From contig NC_059566.1 of assembly GCF_905220415.1 (NCBI RefSeq), positions 2,914,001-2,978,000 of the forward strand: a stretch of 64,000 nucleotides of DNA. The letters run 5' to 3'. Positions 53,540-64,000 of this stretch are shown piece after piece. The stretch's first letter is position 1, and each line of letters starts with the position of its first letter. The notes under the pieces were generated by a model that saw nothing but the letters and a program-made list of their open reading frames with translations, did no database searches and was not told the origin of the DNA. Source of the stretch: Colias croceus. Its lineage: Eukaryota; Arthropoda; Insecta; Lepidoptera; Pieridae. Position numbers and translations under genes: made by a program.

Positions 53540-54600
53540 TACTAGCTGTGCCGTGCGGTTTCACCCGCGTGCAAAATCTAGTATTTCTATAAATCATGTG
53601 TTATTCGGATGTATGACCTATATTACTGTAGAGTTTCATCCAAATCCGTCTGGTAGTTTTTGCGTGTAAGAGTAATAAACATACATACCTAGGTATATCC
53701 TCACAAATATTTGCATTTTAATATGGGTAGGAAGTATAAGATAAGATGCCGAGAAATCGTAATCAGAATTTTTTGTTTGTTTGTTTCTCCGTCGACTCGT
53801 AACCTGCTTACGGACGTTTGGGAAAAGTAAATTCTCAGAATAATACAGGTGATAATACATAAAGTTTTTACTGACGCTGTAGGTATTTAAATGGCGATAT
53901 CATACCTGAGACATTAAGATTATGGCTTGAAATTAAATACGAGTTTTATTTGTGGTACAATATACAATGGGTACATATCGTACCACACATATTATAGAGG
54001 CTTGAACGCTTGATATACAGAATGTCCCACTATTGGTATACTAAGCGCGAAGCGACTTGTAGTAATGCATACACTGATCACGTAAAAATTACTTAAACAA
54101 CAAAATTACGTCAAAATTTTTTGCTAAATTTTTCCTTAAATTTCATATTTTCCTCTCTAGCTTCGCACAGCTGGCATATAACGCTTCGCTTATGTGAGCA
54201 TTTTGTCTATAAAAACATAAACGATAGATCACGTACGTTACGGGTGTACACATAGAGTTTTAAGAATACATCTATTTGAAAAAAAGATAGGTGATAGGTC
54301 TGGAATTTTCTATCTGTAAATTAAAGTTAGGTAGCCTACCTTATAAAACATAGCTAACTACATAGCATAGGTTATATCTATGGTAATATCGAATCCACAC
54401 TCTTTTGACAGTGTGGCTAATACATAGTAACTGTAGAAACTAGAAGTTACTTTCAACTTTAAATATAAAATGAATACTTTCCAATATACGAAACAATACA
54501 CATACATCTGTAAGTCTGTGTGACCGTGTGAACATTCAACATATTAATAAGAACGTGCGAAGTTATTGTAGTGGAATGTAGAACTAATTAACAAATATGT
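53540..54600. other. Intergenic sequence with worn Helitron pieces
   Basis: ACTAGCTGTGCCGTGCGGTT (about 53541) and a family C-like tail (about 53630-53720) are the only recognisable parts. No gene. Confidence 0.45.
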
Positions 54601-54604
54601 ATTT

Positions 54605-54814
54605 TTAGACGCACAACTCCATCTATGTCTATTCTATTCTCCATCTATCGGCAAACGTTGTCCTGCCTTACTCTTATTACTTATAGGTATGAAAAATGGA
54701 TGTTGGACGATTCTCAGGTCTACTTAATAGACACACAAAATTTCATGAGATTCGATCCAGCCGTTTTGGAGGAGTATGTTAACTAACATTGTGACACGAG
54801 AATTTTATATTCAT
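54605..54814 (-). repeat. Repeat with ATTGTGACACGAGAATTTTA end
   Basis: CGGCAAACGTTGTCCTGCC and GATTCGATCCAGCCGTTTTG recur in reverse orientation at 58795-58955. Confidence 0.6.
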
Positions 54815-55009
54815 ACTAGCTGCGCTCCGCGGTTTCACCCGCATTGCTCCGCTCCTATTGGTCTTAGCGTGATGATATATATAGCCTATAGCCTTCCTCG
54901 ATAAATGGGCTATCTAACACCGAAAGAATTTTTCAAATGGGAGCAGTAGTTCCCGAGATTAGCGCGTTCAAACAAACAATCTCTTCAGCTTTTTAATATT
55001 AGTGTAGAT
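54815..55009 (-). mobile_element. Non-autonomous Helitron, family A
   Basis: ACTAGCTGCGCTCCGCGGTT to TTAATATTAGTGTAGA. It abuts the previous repeat. Confidence 0.8.
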
Positions 55010-55391
55010 AAGCTAATAATCAGTATTTTTGTAATCTGGGTCAAACCGAGGTGTTCATCACTTATTTTGTTGAATTCATCCATTACTTAAATAGTAAAAT
55101 AACTATAAAATAAACCGCCAAGGCGAAAAATTATTAACCGTAATACGCCGCCTACAAAATCGTAAAATCTCATTACAAATGATACAGTTAGCGAAGGTGT
55201 ATAACGATGTAATTGACCATTTTCATTTTATATCAAGATGTTACTTCACTATAATGAAAATTTACTCTTCAGGAAATGGACTTATAAACGCTGTCAATTG
55301 ATGTAATACTGTGGTCAGATAATTTAATACTTACAGTACCTTAGGTCATAGTAGTTTTGTTCATTGATGGTCTGTGGGCGTAAAGTACTTA

Positions 55392-55581
55392 TCTATACTA
55401 ATATTATAAAGCTGAAGAGTTTGTTTGTTTGAACGCGCTAATCTCAGAAAGTACTGGTCCGATTTGAAAAAATATTTCGGTGTTACATAGCCTATTTATC
55501 GAGAAAGGCTAGGCTTTATATCATCACGCTAAGACCAACAGGCGCGGAGCAATGCAGATGAAACCGCGGGGCACAGCTAGT
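55392..55581 (+). mobile_element. Non-autonomous Helitron, family A
   Basis: A near-consensus copy: TCTATACTAATATTATAAAG to CGGGGCACAGCTAGT. Confidence 0.85.
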
Positions 55582-55603
55582 AATAATATACAACTATGAA
55601 CCT

Positions 55604-55655
55604 TGCCAAGAAGTTTCACTTCTGACACGTGTGCTCGGCACACAAGCTCTTTTTT
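55604..55655. repeat. Fragment of the CGAGCACACG repeat
   Basis: AAGTTTCACTTCTGACACGT and GTGCTCGGCACACAAG. Confidence 0.55.
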
Positions 55656-55939
55656 AAAAATATTGTTTGAATTCGGTTGAAAAGTTCATATAAACTGCTT
55701 TGTAATCATGCAAAGTATAAGTAAAGTGAAATTTAATTCTATACTTGGTTACACGCTATTCTAGCATAGTCAATTACTTTCCGTAAATACTGTTTTTATC
55801 GGAAATATTCATATTCATTAATTTAACAATGAATAAATTATAATTTTAACTTGAAAAAACTTGTTTCAGTAGTTTCGTACTTAGCTTATTTGGTTACAAA
55901 AATTTTTTTTTCAAAAATACACCTAATATGGTTTTTAAT

Positions 55940-56092
55940 CTTTATTCTGTACTAATACTGTAATAATACTAACTGAATAGTTTTTTTGTTTGAACGCGCT
56001 AATCTCAGGAACTACTGATTCGATTTGAAAAATTCTTTCGGTGTTAGATATAGCCCATTTATCATCACCTTAAGACCAACAGAATTTTGAAT
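55940..56092 (+). mobile_element. Helitron family A, 3' truncated
   Basis: TACTAATACTGTAATAATAC through TAAGACCAACAG, then unrelated sequence. Confidence 0.6.
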
Positions 56093-56286
56093 TTTCAACT
56101 CCCGCCTGATATAGACCGCTTTCTGTTGCCAGCGCTGACAACCTCTTTGATCGAATGTTGAATTTAAATTAAAAAATTTATATCGTTATATAATGAAAAC
56201 AAAAATAAGAATATAATTAATTATTTTTATTAAAAAACATAACTACTAAAAAAGTTAATTAATATTTAATATGTATAAATTGAATT

Positions 56287-56372
56287 TGTTTTTTTTTTTT
56301 TATTTGGCTGTATGGAATTAGTCCTTTGTTTTTTTTTTTTTCATTTGGCTGTATGGAATTAGTCCTTTGCTT
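56287..56372. repeat. Short tandem duplication of about 50 bp
   Basis: T-run plus ATTTGGCTGTATGGAATTAG plus TCCTTTG occurs twice in a row (about 56290-56328 and 56330-56370). Confidence 0.85.
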
Positions 56373-56739
56373 GTTCCGAATCTTGGCGGGAACGTTCAGG
56401 CTGTTTTGTTTTCCATTATTGTTTTATATTTACTTTAAGATTTCATGATATATTTCCCATAGTGTTTCAATTAAAAAAGAAAAACTTTAATTCAAAGAAA
56501 AACGAAGTGTATTTACAAGTAACGTCGATTTAAAATTGGATCTACCGAATCATAGATATGAAAGTCAATTCAGTGAGGATTTCCGTGAGTTATAATATTA
56601 CCTATTAGGTACATAAGTTTTTTAATAGAGCCCTTGTTGAAATGCCTGAACAAATTAATCTAATCTTAGTTGTAGAAATAAGCTATACCTCTAGATTATT
56701 GCAGTCATGTATCTACTCCGATCGATCTATGGACTATCT

Positions 56740-56841
56740 AACACCGATATAATTTTTCAAATCATACCAGTGCTTAGTTCCTGAGATTAGCGCGTTCAAA
56801 CAAACAAGCAAACTCTTCAGCTTAATAATAGTAGTATAGAT
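56740..56841 (-). mobile_element. Helitron family A fragment
   Basis: ATAATTTTTCAAATCATACC to TAATAATAGTAGTATAGAT. Confidence 0.6.
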
Positions 56842-57105
56842 GTATTGTACCTATGTTTTTATATTTTCATGTCTATAGGAATAAAGGATTTTCAATCATT
56901 CATTCATTCATATTTCTATAAATAATTCATTGGTATATTAAAATAAAACAACCGTAAATTAACAAGTCCATAAAGCATATAGGTATATTTCATTAAAAAC
57001 ATTATACAATAACATTATAATAGTTATCACTGCAAAAATAAAAAGTTAAAATAAACAAACAACGAAAACAATAAATATAAAATCACTCGGTTTTACGTAT
57101 ATATA

Positions 57106-57278
57106 ACTAGCGGTCCGCCCCGGCTTCGCCCGTGGTACATTTTTACGTTTTCTCCATAAGAACCATTCTCGTACTTCAAGGAATATTATAAAAAAAGAAT
57201 TAACGAAATCGGTTCAGCCGTTCTCGAGTTATGCGCTTACCAACACATTTTTCGATTCATTTTTATAGTAGGTATAGA
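57106..57278 (-). mobile_element. Helitron-like repeat (ACTAGCGGTCCGCC type)
   Basis: ACTAGCGGTCCGCCCCGGCT to ATTTTTATAGTAGGTATAGA. Confidence 0.75.
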
Positions 57279-57279
57279 T

Positions 57280-57940
57280 AGTACAAATTTAAATCATTAT
57301 TTTTCATAAATAAACATGTTGTGTCCCATGAATATACGGTACCCGTTATATCAATCACCCTATTTCTACAATTAGGTACTTTTTTATTCTATGTAGACTA
57401 TTTCTTGGGAATTACATTATTAATAGTGATGATTATTTTTGAAATTTCTAGGTACTAACATAATAATATGAATTGAAAGAAGCAACTAACTATAGTTATT
57501 TGCTAGCTGTTCTCCATAGAAATTTCTATCCGGTCTCATATTATGATGAAAAGCCACTAAAATAATTATAGTTGAGTAAATAGTATATTGATTTACTTAA
57601 TTAATAATTTATATAAAAATATAAATCAAGTAATGGTTTTATAACAAATAATATGATTAGTTAAGTATGCCAATACAATAATCAACGCAAAATACTTCCA
57701 TCGTAATATTATCATATGGTACTTAAAACCAAAAAAATCCTTAAAAGAAATTTTCGAAAGTACCCTAAATACACAAGTATGTCAATGAACTGCATTTCTT
57801 ATTATAAAACCAAACCAGTCCTTGATAAGTTAAAACATTAAACAAGTATACAATATTTAGTACAGCGCCATCTAGTCCCAAATGTAGTAAACTTCACTTG
57901 TAAAATTTGACAGCTGATAAACACACACAAAATGAAATTT
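57280..57940. other. AT-rich intergenic sequence
   Basis: No gene. A single CAGCGCCATCTAGT motif at 57864-57877 matches the cluster near 30.6-30.9 kb. Confidence 0.5.
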
Positions 57941-57947
57941 ATTTTGT

Positions 57948-58132
57948 TAATACACAAACAGAAACAAATTTTATATAAAAACGACAAAATTTAAAAACAA
58001 AATTTTCGAATACAATAATTTTTCAGGTACACCTTCACAAAACATTTTTTTTGTTAACACAAACGTAAAAAAACAAAATTTTATATATAAAAACGACAAA
58101 ATTTTCGAATGCAATAATTTTTCAGGTACACC
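57948..58132. repeat. Direct duplication of about 85 bp
   Basis: ATTTTATATAAAAACGACAA and CAATAATTTTTCAGGTACAC occur in both halves (about 57948-58033 and 58053-58132). Confidence 0.8.
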
Positions 58133-58485
58133 ACAACGGTTTTTTATATGAAAAAAATAATTAATATTATGTAATTAATTTTAAACAAATTGTGATAAAT
58201 TTCCATAACTTTTTCAAAGTCATTTTTAAACGGCCTATATAAAATTATAGTATGTATATTATGTTAATTCTATTACTGGTATAAGTAGTATTACTATTAT
58301 ATTGTGATATTTTACATAAATATGCAAAAAATTAACATAACCAAGGCAGTAATAAATATAAATAAAATCTTATAATCAAATAAATATGTACTTGCCAACT
58401 GGCACTAAATAATAACTTAATCCCATATAAGAGGCCTTTTTTTTTAAGTGGGGTAATCTTCCAAAATAAGAGGCCTATCCTGAAA

Positions 58486-58656
58486 GCCGGCTACTCACAT
58501 ACCTGCCGGCTGCCGCAGGGGCAATATTGGAACAATTTCGTTCCATGGCGGTTACACTATTCTCTAAATTGCCCCTGTTTGCCTATACACATCACAATTA
58601 AGGGTGCCATTCCAATATTGCCCCTGCTGCAGATGAGTAGCAGGCTTTACACTGGG
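58486..58656. repeat. MITE-like inverted repeat
   Basis: CAGGGGCAATATTGGAA at the left pairs with TTCCAATATTGCCCCTG at the right, and outer parts AGCCGGCTACTCA/TGAGTAGCAGGCT also pair imperfectly. Confidence 0.7.
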
Positions 58657-58794
58657 TTAAACAATGTACTATTGACTCCATATTGACATATTTTAATAAT
58701 TATATTGCATTTATTGTCATAATATATTATTAGTTAAACATTTTCTATAACTTTAGGCTATATCTATAGAAATAACTTAACTTCTCTATTAATA

Positions 58795-58955
58795 TAAAAT
58801 TCCCCTGTCACAATGTTAGTTACCATAACCCTCAGAAACGGCTGGACCAATTCACATGAAATTTTGTATTTCTATTGATTAGATTCGATCAACCAACATA
58901 TATTTCTCATACCCCTAAGTGACAAGAGTATGGCAGAACGTTTGCAGGGAAAGTT
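58795..58955 (+). repeat. Repeat with CATTGTGACAGGG-type start
   Basis: The reverse-orientation relative of 54605-54814: AACGGCTGGACCAATTCACA and GGCAGAACGTTTGCAGGG. Confidence 0.6.
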
Positions 58956-58969
58956 AGTTTTTATTAAAT

Positions 58970-59125
58970 TGTAATATTGACATGATTTTAAAAGAGCAAC
59001 TATGGAGTTTCTTGCCGGTTCTTCTCCATAGATAACTACTGCTTTCCGAATCGGTGGTAAATGTTAAAAAATGTTATGACGATTCAAAAGTGCTTCTAGA
59101 AGAAGTCTTATTCAATAAATAAATG
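58970..59125 (+). repeat. Non-LTR retrotransposon 3'-end fragment
   Basis: GAGTTTCTTGCCGGTTCTTC, CTGCTTTCCGAATCGGTGG, ATGACGATTCAAAAGTGCTT and a closing AATAAATAAATG form a tail common in lepidopteran genomes. It lies just beyond the end of the TMEM267 gene, on the opposite strand. Confidence 0.65.
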
Positions 59126-59158
59126 TTTTTCTTTACATATAAATCACAGTATTAAATA

Positions 59159-60328
59159 CTATACTAAAATATTATATTGTACAACAGTATTTTTACCCAC
59201 CGGTTTGAAATACTGATAAATATATACAAATACCATAGGTAATATAGAAAGAAGAGATATATAAATATATTTAGGTATTGGTTGTGTATGTCCGTACGGA
59301 TAAATCCATATACCTCTGCGATTAGCGTCTCTAATGTGATGACTAGTATATGCTATTGTAAGCATGAACGTTAAAATGTATATGTTCAGTTTTTTATACA
59401 TGTAACTGTATATAAATAAAATTGATGTGATGATTATCCATAATGTAGTGCAGTGTAGGAACCCCCGTTGTTTCAATGTTGTTAGATCCTGTAAAATATA
59501 TTTATGTTAGTAATATGAATGGCTCATTTATTTAAATTCAAGTAAGAAAAATATCTTAATACATAATATTATTTAGTGAAATTTAGAGAAAAGAAAATTG
59601 TAATACATATGTGTCTTTATATAAACTAGCTGCTCCGCGCGGTTTCACCCCTATCATCATTCATCATCATCATTTCACCCCTATCTAACCCCGAAAGAAT
59701 TTTTCAAATTGGACCAGTAGTTCCTGAGATTAGCGCATTCAAACAAACAAACTCTTCAGCTTTATAATATTAGTATAGATATAACTGTACATTTTAATTA
59801 TATAGTCACATCTGAAGAATGTCCTTAATAAAGTTTCAATTTTAGTAAATAACAGTAGAGAGTTGATTACAACAAAATATCTATTAATTAGTCTTAAATG
59901 TGTAAAATAATGGAACAATTCATTCTTAACCAATTTTGAAATAGTAAATAGTTACTACTATAGTTACTTCTACTATATAGTATGTATTTTAGTACTAAAT
60001 AGTGTCTTAGGTACAATTAATAGTTAAATAAATAAAAATTGAACCTTACCTTGAAATGTATAGATTTTGCAGCAATAAAATGGTCTATATCAATAAAAGA
60101 TGAAACAATTGTGCAAAATATAACATTGTACAACCATGCTTGCCTCGTCACGTCTATATTTACGAAAAATAACAGCGCTGAGAGAAATCCTATGCTTGCG
60201 TGTATGAAATTATCTGTTAGAGCTCTATATATCAAGGCATTAGAGTATCTTGTATCGAAAACTATATAATCACCAATAAATGCTGTAACAAATATAGATA
60301 CCGACAGGAATATACTGATGAACCTCAT
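59159..60328 (-). CDS. TMEM267: TMEM267 orthologue (2 exons, 202 aa)
   Basis: Exon 1 is 60328-60050 (ATG at 60328-60326, ending Ile-His-Phe-Lys before GTAAGG). Exon 2 is 59488-59159 after TTTTACAG, with TAG at 59161-59159. The junction is phase 0. The protein has several hydrophobic membrane segments. It carries the TMEM267 landmarks: Asp-Asn-x-x-His at 39-43, Ile-Asp-Ile-Asp-His-Phe at 79-84, Arg-Gly-Phe-Leu-His-Cys at 101-106, Thr-Ser-His-His-Ile-Arg-Asp at 141-147, then Trp-Ile-Tyr-Pro-Tyr-Gly and a Leu-Pro near the end. Vertebrate TMEM267 is slightly over 210 residues, so this copy looks complete. The spacing of His and Asp motifs resembles bacterial YdjM/DUF457 membrane hydrolases, which is my inference. 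The substrate is unknown. Confidence 0.88.
59625..59780 (-). mobile_element. Helitron family A inside TMEM267 intron
   Basis: ACTAGCTGCTCCGCGCGGTT to TATAATATTAGTATAGAT, with an internal duplication of TTTCACCCCTATC around a (CAT)n run. Confidence 0.75.
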
Positions 60329-60329
60329 G

Positions 60330-61237
60330 TCTTTGCTTGTTTTCGCAGTTTCATTTCAATTTTTATGAACATTTTTTATACATTTTCTTGTCTTGTCTGA
60401 ATTAGGTGATATCTTTCATGATTTCTTCGTTTTTCGTTTACTTACATATTTTTATTGTAAAACAATAAATTTTCAAACTTTTGTAGCGCTTACAATATTT
60501 ACATTTTTTAGCTCCTCTGACCTCTATATTCACAGTCTAATAGTAATTGTATTCTCTTCTTCTTCTTCTTCTCTTAATTAATGGCTCCACCCAATAAAAA
60601 GGGACTTCGCCAATGTCCAGTATATATGGGAGAGACAGGACTCAAATTTCAGCCAGTTAGACTTGTTCGGTTGTGACATTTAACATTTGGAACTGAGTGG
60701 GAAAATGCAGATATTTTGATCAACTTGGAGCGGCTAGAACCTTAGGCTAGAACAAACACTCTTTGATTATAGCAAGGCATCAGTCAAAATATAGATGGCA
60801 TTTGACAAATGACAGCTGACAGAAAAATATTAGTTTAAAAACCATGTAGGTATTAATTCGCTCTACTTTATTGTATCTTTCATTAAAATATTATTTTGAA
60901 GGGACAAAATATTTTCCATAATGGAAATTTCCATACTGGAAATGTTCAACAAATTATTTTAATTTTTGACTACCTCTATCTTATCCTGAATATTTGACAG
61001 TCATTGATTATGTTCTAGATATTTAAAAAAAAAAACAGAAAAAAAACGGATCCCACAGGAATATGTACCTACTACGAATATTATAATGTAATCTATAGAT
61101 ATTATAATTTTTATAACGCGACAAATTAAATATTATTTTACATATCTACACATTGGTGTTTTTCCTACCTATTGATCTCTATTTAATTACAATTTATGTA
61201 AATAACGTAAATAAACGATCAAAATAATATCATAAAC
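60330..61237. other. AT-rich upstream region of TMEM267
   Basis: No gene recognised. A (TTC)n run at about 60556-60573 and TTTCCATAATGGAAATTTCC near 60913 are the only simple features. The TMEM267 promoter should lie in the first few hundred bases. Confidence 0.4.
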
Positions 61238-61249
61238 ATTTAAACAACC

Positions 61250-61620
61250 AGTGCAAACTTAGCACCCCATCTATGGAATTTTGGGTCGAAAATGACCTTG
61301 ATCGTTAGGTCCCCGTTAGGTCCTTTAAGGTCCCACAATTTTTTCGTTAGGTCCCCTTTAGTTTTTTTTTAAATAATTTTTTAAATTTTAGGTATAAAAA
61401 AATGCAACTTTAGCACCCCATCCATAGAATTTTGGGTCAAAAATGACCTTAATCGATAGGTCTCCGTTAGGTCCTATAAGGTCCCACAATTTTTTCGTTA
61501 GGTCCCCTTTAGTTTTTTTTTTAATAATTTTTTTTTAATTTTAGGTATAAAAAAGTTACACTTTAGCACCCCATCCATAGCAAAATTGGCAAATTTTATC
61601 AAAATCGTATTCTTTACCGT
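61250..61620. repeat. About 152-bp tandem repeat in the left arm of the MULE-like element
   Basis: TTTAGCACCCCATC(C/T)AT, ATTTTGGGTC, GTTAGGTCC and CCACAATTTTTTCGTTAGG recur from about 61252, 61403 and 61556. The mirror-image array is at about 63475-63850. Confidence 0.85.
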
Positions 61621-62033
61621 TAGGTCCGTATAGGCTCATCATTGAAATTGTTGAATTATTTATTTTATTAAAATTATAAAATAATAAAAACCTGCGCATG
61701 CGCCTTAGAGCATTAAGGCATTCGCACATCATACATAAACAGTGCGAAATTTAAAATGGTATCGTTTCATTAATTAAATAAATCTATTGTTCTGAGAGTG
61801 CTTATTTATTAATATATACACCATAGATTGACACTACTTAATACACTAATAGTTATTTTAATTCTAGGTTGAAAAGTAGGTTTTACATAATACTTAGTAC
61901 ATTATTTTGATAAAACTCGTAGGGTTCAGCCTGCGTTTGCAATTTAAGCGGAAAACATGTAATTTTTTACGACATCACATTAGAAACCTCAAAAATAACA
62001 GTACTTCGCCACTATTTAATGGATGTTATTATA

Positions 62034-62176
62034 CATATAAACCTTCCTCTTGAATCACTCTATCTATTAAAAAAACCGCATCAAAATCCGTTGCGTAGTT
62101 TCAAAGATTTAAGCGTACAAAGGTCAAAGTGACATAGGGACAGAGAAAGCGACTTTGTTTTATACTATGTAGTGAT
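62034..62176 (-). mobile_element. Helitron family B fragment in the centre of the MULE-like element
   Basis: ACCTTCCTCTTGAATCACTC to TTTATACTATGTAGTGAT. The hairpin end is missing. Confidence 0.75.
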
Positions 62177-63262
62177 AGTGATAGAGTCCGGCTAACGAAT
62201 GAAAAGGCGGCAAATTCAAAAAATCATCATATGGTAACTTAGGTTATAGTTGGAAATAAAGTTTTGATACTTTAATTTATTATTACGAGCTTTGTTTTTT
62301 TGAGAGATTAACAACATCTTCATCTATATAATATTATATATATGTAATCTGGTACAGTTATCTGATACAGATAAAAAAAGAACAGCTAGTGAAAGTAAGA
62401 AAAAACATAATAAAATACAATTAAATTTTGTTTAATCAATATAATCATATTAAATCTGAAAGCCGCGTTCAGCCGCGAATAAAGAATAAGAATCACTATC
62501 ATTATCTCTGACATCATTAACTCTTCCATGTCTGCAGTTATTCCATCTTGTTTTTTTTGTACTGCTCTTCAACATGAATAACCGTTTGGTCCTAGAATAA
62601 ATCTCGTCGAGATACTGATTTTGTGTCTTTAAACATTTTGAACGGACAGATCGTTCAATTTTATATTGTTGCTTGAATAGTTTTTAACTGGATTACTGGT
62701 ATCATCCATGCAAAATAATAATAATAATATTAAACAAATCATACCTACTTATAATAATGTGCAATGCAATCAAGATGAAAAGCATCAAAATATCAAGTCA
62801 CACTTAACAATGCATTGAGATATTTCTCGTAAACACTCTTGTTTTTCCTTGAAAACTACATCTCTTTCAAATTGTTTCATTTTAAATTTATTAATCATAG
62901 TTTAAAGTTTTCGTCATGTTTTCAACTCAGTTTTCAAAAATATTTTTTTTAATTTTTTATTTTTAGAAATCACTAAAATCCTAAGCTAAAATCGCAGAAA
63001 AAAAATCACTTTGACAAGCTTTGACACATCAACAACTCAGGTTTTAATGACAGATAACGGTCAAGTGTTGCCAAATAAATTTTCGAAATAAAAAGCCAGT
63101 TTCATCTTTCGAACCAGACGTGACTAGTATAGACACAAGATTTATTTATTGATTTAAATGTAATAAATGAAACGATACCAATTTAAATTTCGCATTGTTT
63201 ATGTATGATGTGCGCATGCCTTAATGCTCTAAGGCGCATGCGCAGGTTTCAATTATTTTATA

Positions 63263-63426
63263 ACTAGTGGTCCGCCCCGTTTTCGCCCGTGGTACATATT
63301 TAGTATCCTATATCCTTCTCCTGGCTCTAAACTACCTCCCTGCCAATTTTCAGCTAAATCGGTTCAGTCGTTCTTGAGTTATAAGTGGAGTAACTAACAC
63401 GACTTTCTTTTATTTAATATATAGAT
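63263..63426 (-). mobile_element. Helitron-like repeat inserted in the right arm
   Basis: ACTAGTGGTCCGCCCCGTTT, TCGCCCGTGGTACATATT, ending near TTTAATATATAGAT. The left arm lacks it, so it was inserted after the arms formed. Confidence 0.75.
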
Positions 63427-64000
63427 TTTAATAACATAAATAATTTAACAATTTCAATGATGGGCCTCTACGGACCTAACGGTAAAGAATACGATTTTGA
63501 TAAAATTCGCCAATTTTGCTATGGATGGGGTGCTAAAGTGTAACTTTTTTATACCTAAAATTAATAAAAAAAATATTTAAAAAAAAACTAAAGGGGACCT
63601 AACGAAAAAATTGTGGGACCTTATAGGACCTAACGGAGACCTATCGATTAAGGTCATTTTTGACCCAAAATTCTATGGATGGGGTACTAAAGTTGCATTT
63701 TTTTATACCTAAAATTTAAAAAATTATTTAAAAAAAAACTAAAGGGGACCTAACGAAAAAATTGTGGGACCTTAAAGGACCTAACGGGGACCTAACGATC
63801 AAGGTCGTTTTCGACCCAAAATTCCATAGATGGGTTGCTAAGTTTGCACTGGTATTTAAACACCGTTAAATTTATTTTTTAACAACGTGACATTCGTTCA
63901 GGAAATAAACTTCAAAATTAGTCCTAATGTTACAACATACAACCGAAGGTCGATATATAATTATCATCGATAGAAATACACCACACCTAATTCATTCAAT

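Larger units (their letters stand above)
61247..63853. mobile_element. 2.6-kb MULE-like element with very long inverted repeats
   Basis: It begins ACCAGTGCAAACTTAGCACC and ends with GCTAAGTTTGCACTGGT. ATTTAAACA is repeated directly at 61238-61246 and 63854-63862, a 9-bp target duplication. The arms are about 540 bp (61247-61795) and about 715 bp (63138-63853); the right arm is longer because it holds a Helitron (63263-63426). The outer part of each arm contains about 2.5 tandem units of about 152 bp with repeated TTAGGTCC. Long terminal repeats plus a 9-bp duplication suit the Mutator superfamily. I see no transposase, so it is non-autonomous. Confidence 0.8.

Noticed and set aside
60039..60269. 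Plus-strand 76-codon open frame
   Set aside because: It is antisense to TMEM267 exon 1, which has clear protein similarity and proper splice sites.
61250..63850. Repeated TTAGG within TTAGGTCC as telomere-type (TTAGG)n sequence
   Set aside because: The words are spaced within a 152-bp unit and are not tandem pentamers; they belong to the inverted-repeat element.
1..64000. CRISPR arrays, operons, phage or prokaryotic defence systems
   Set aside because: The window has spliced eukaryotic genes and insect transposons. The only short regular repeats are minisatellites with no spacers.

Overview
This is an AT-rich eukaryotic genomic window, almost certainly from a moth or butterfly (Lepidoptera). 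Spliced genes with small exons and GT-AG introns sit in a dense background of lepidopteran-type repeats. These include short non-autonomous Helitrons ending in a GC-rich hairpin plus CTAGT, tRNA-headed SINEs, mariner, piggyBac and hAT-like elements, and non-LTR retrotransposon fragments. I cannot name the species.

Five real genes can be read, and I rebuilt four of them exon by exon with every intron phase agreeing. (1) Minus strand, 28196 to 16845: a 14-exon, 594-residue secreted cysteine-rich protein of repeated EB/EGF-like modules, with a signal peptide and a hydrophobic C-terminal tail. (2) 31069-31141: tRNA-Val(UAC). (3) Plus strand, 36373-38664: a 172-residue Myb/SANT-like DNA-binding protein whose third intron holds a 5'-truncated non-LTR retrotransposon. 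(4) Plus strand, 39989-49626: a complete 401-residue CLIP-domain serine protease in nine exons, with an intact catalytic triad and a non-basic activation site. (5) Minus strand, 60328 to 59159: a two-exon, 202-residue TMEM267 orthologue. A possible last exon of a sixth, unrecognised gene lies at 892-1096 and would begin left of the window.

Layout. 1-16800 is repeat-rich and almost gene-free: a piggyBac-like element nested in a Helitron, a mariner nested in a Tc1/mariner-like palindrome, and a hairpin element at 2.2 kb. 16.8-28.2 kb is the EB-module gene; its introns hold an 11-bp minisatellite of 31 units, a 21-bp minisatellite split by a 1.1-kb palindrome, a SINE with a 12-bp target duplication, and many Helitrons. 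28.2-36.3 kb is intergenic apart from the tRNA. 36.4-49.6 kb holds the SANT gene and the protease; protease intron 6 carries two long hairpin elements, one ending within a few bases of a splice acceptor. 49.7-59.1 kb is intergenic. 61.2-63.9 kb is a 2.6-kb element with very long terminal inverted repeats and a 9-bp target duplication, resembling a MULE.

The protease and the EB-module protein both look secreted and could act in haemolymph or extracellular defence or development, but nothing in the window shows that they work together. I found no CRISPR, operon or prokaryotic system.
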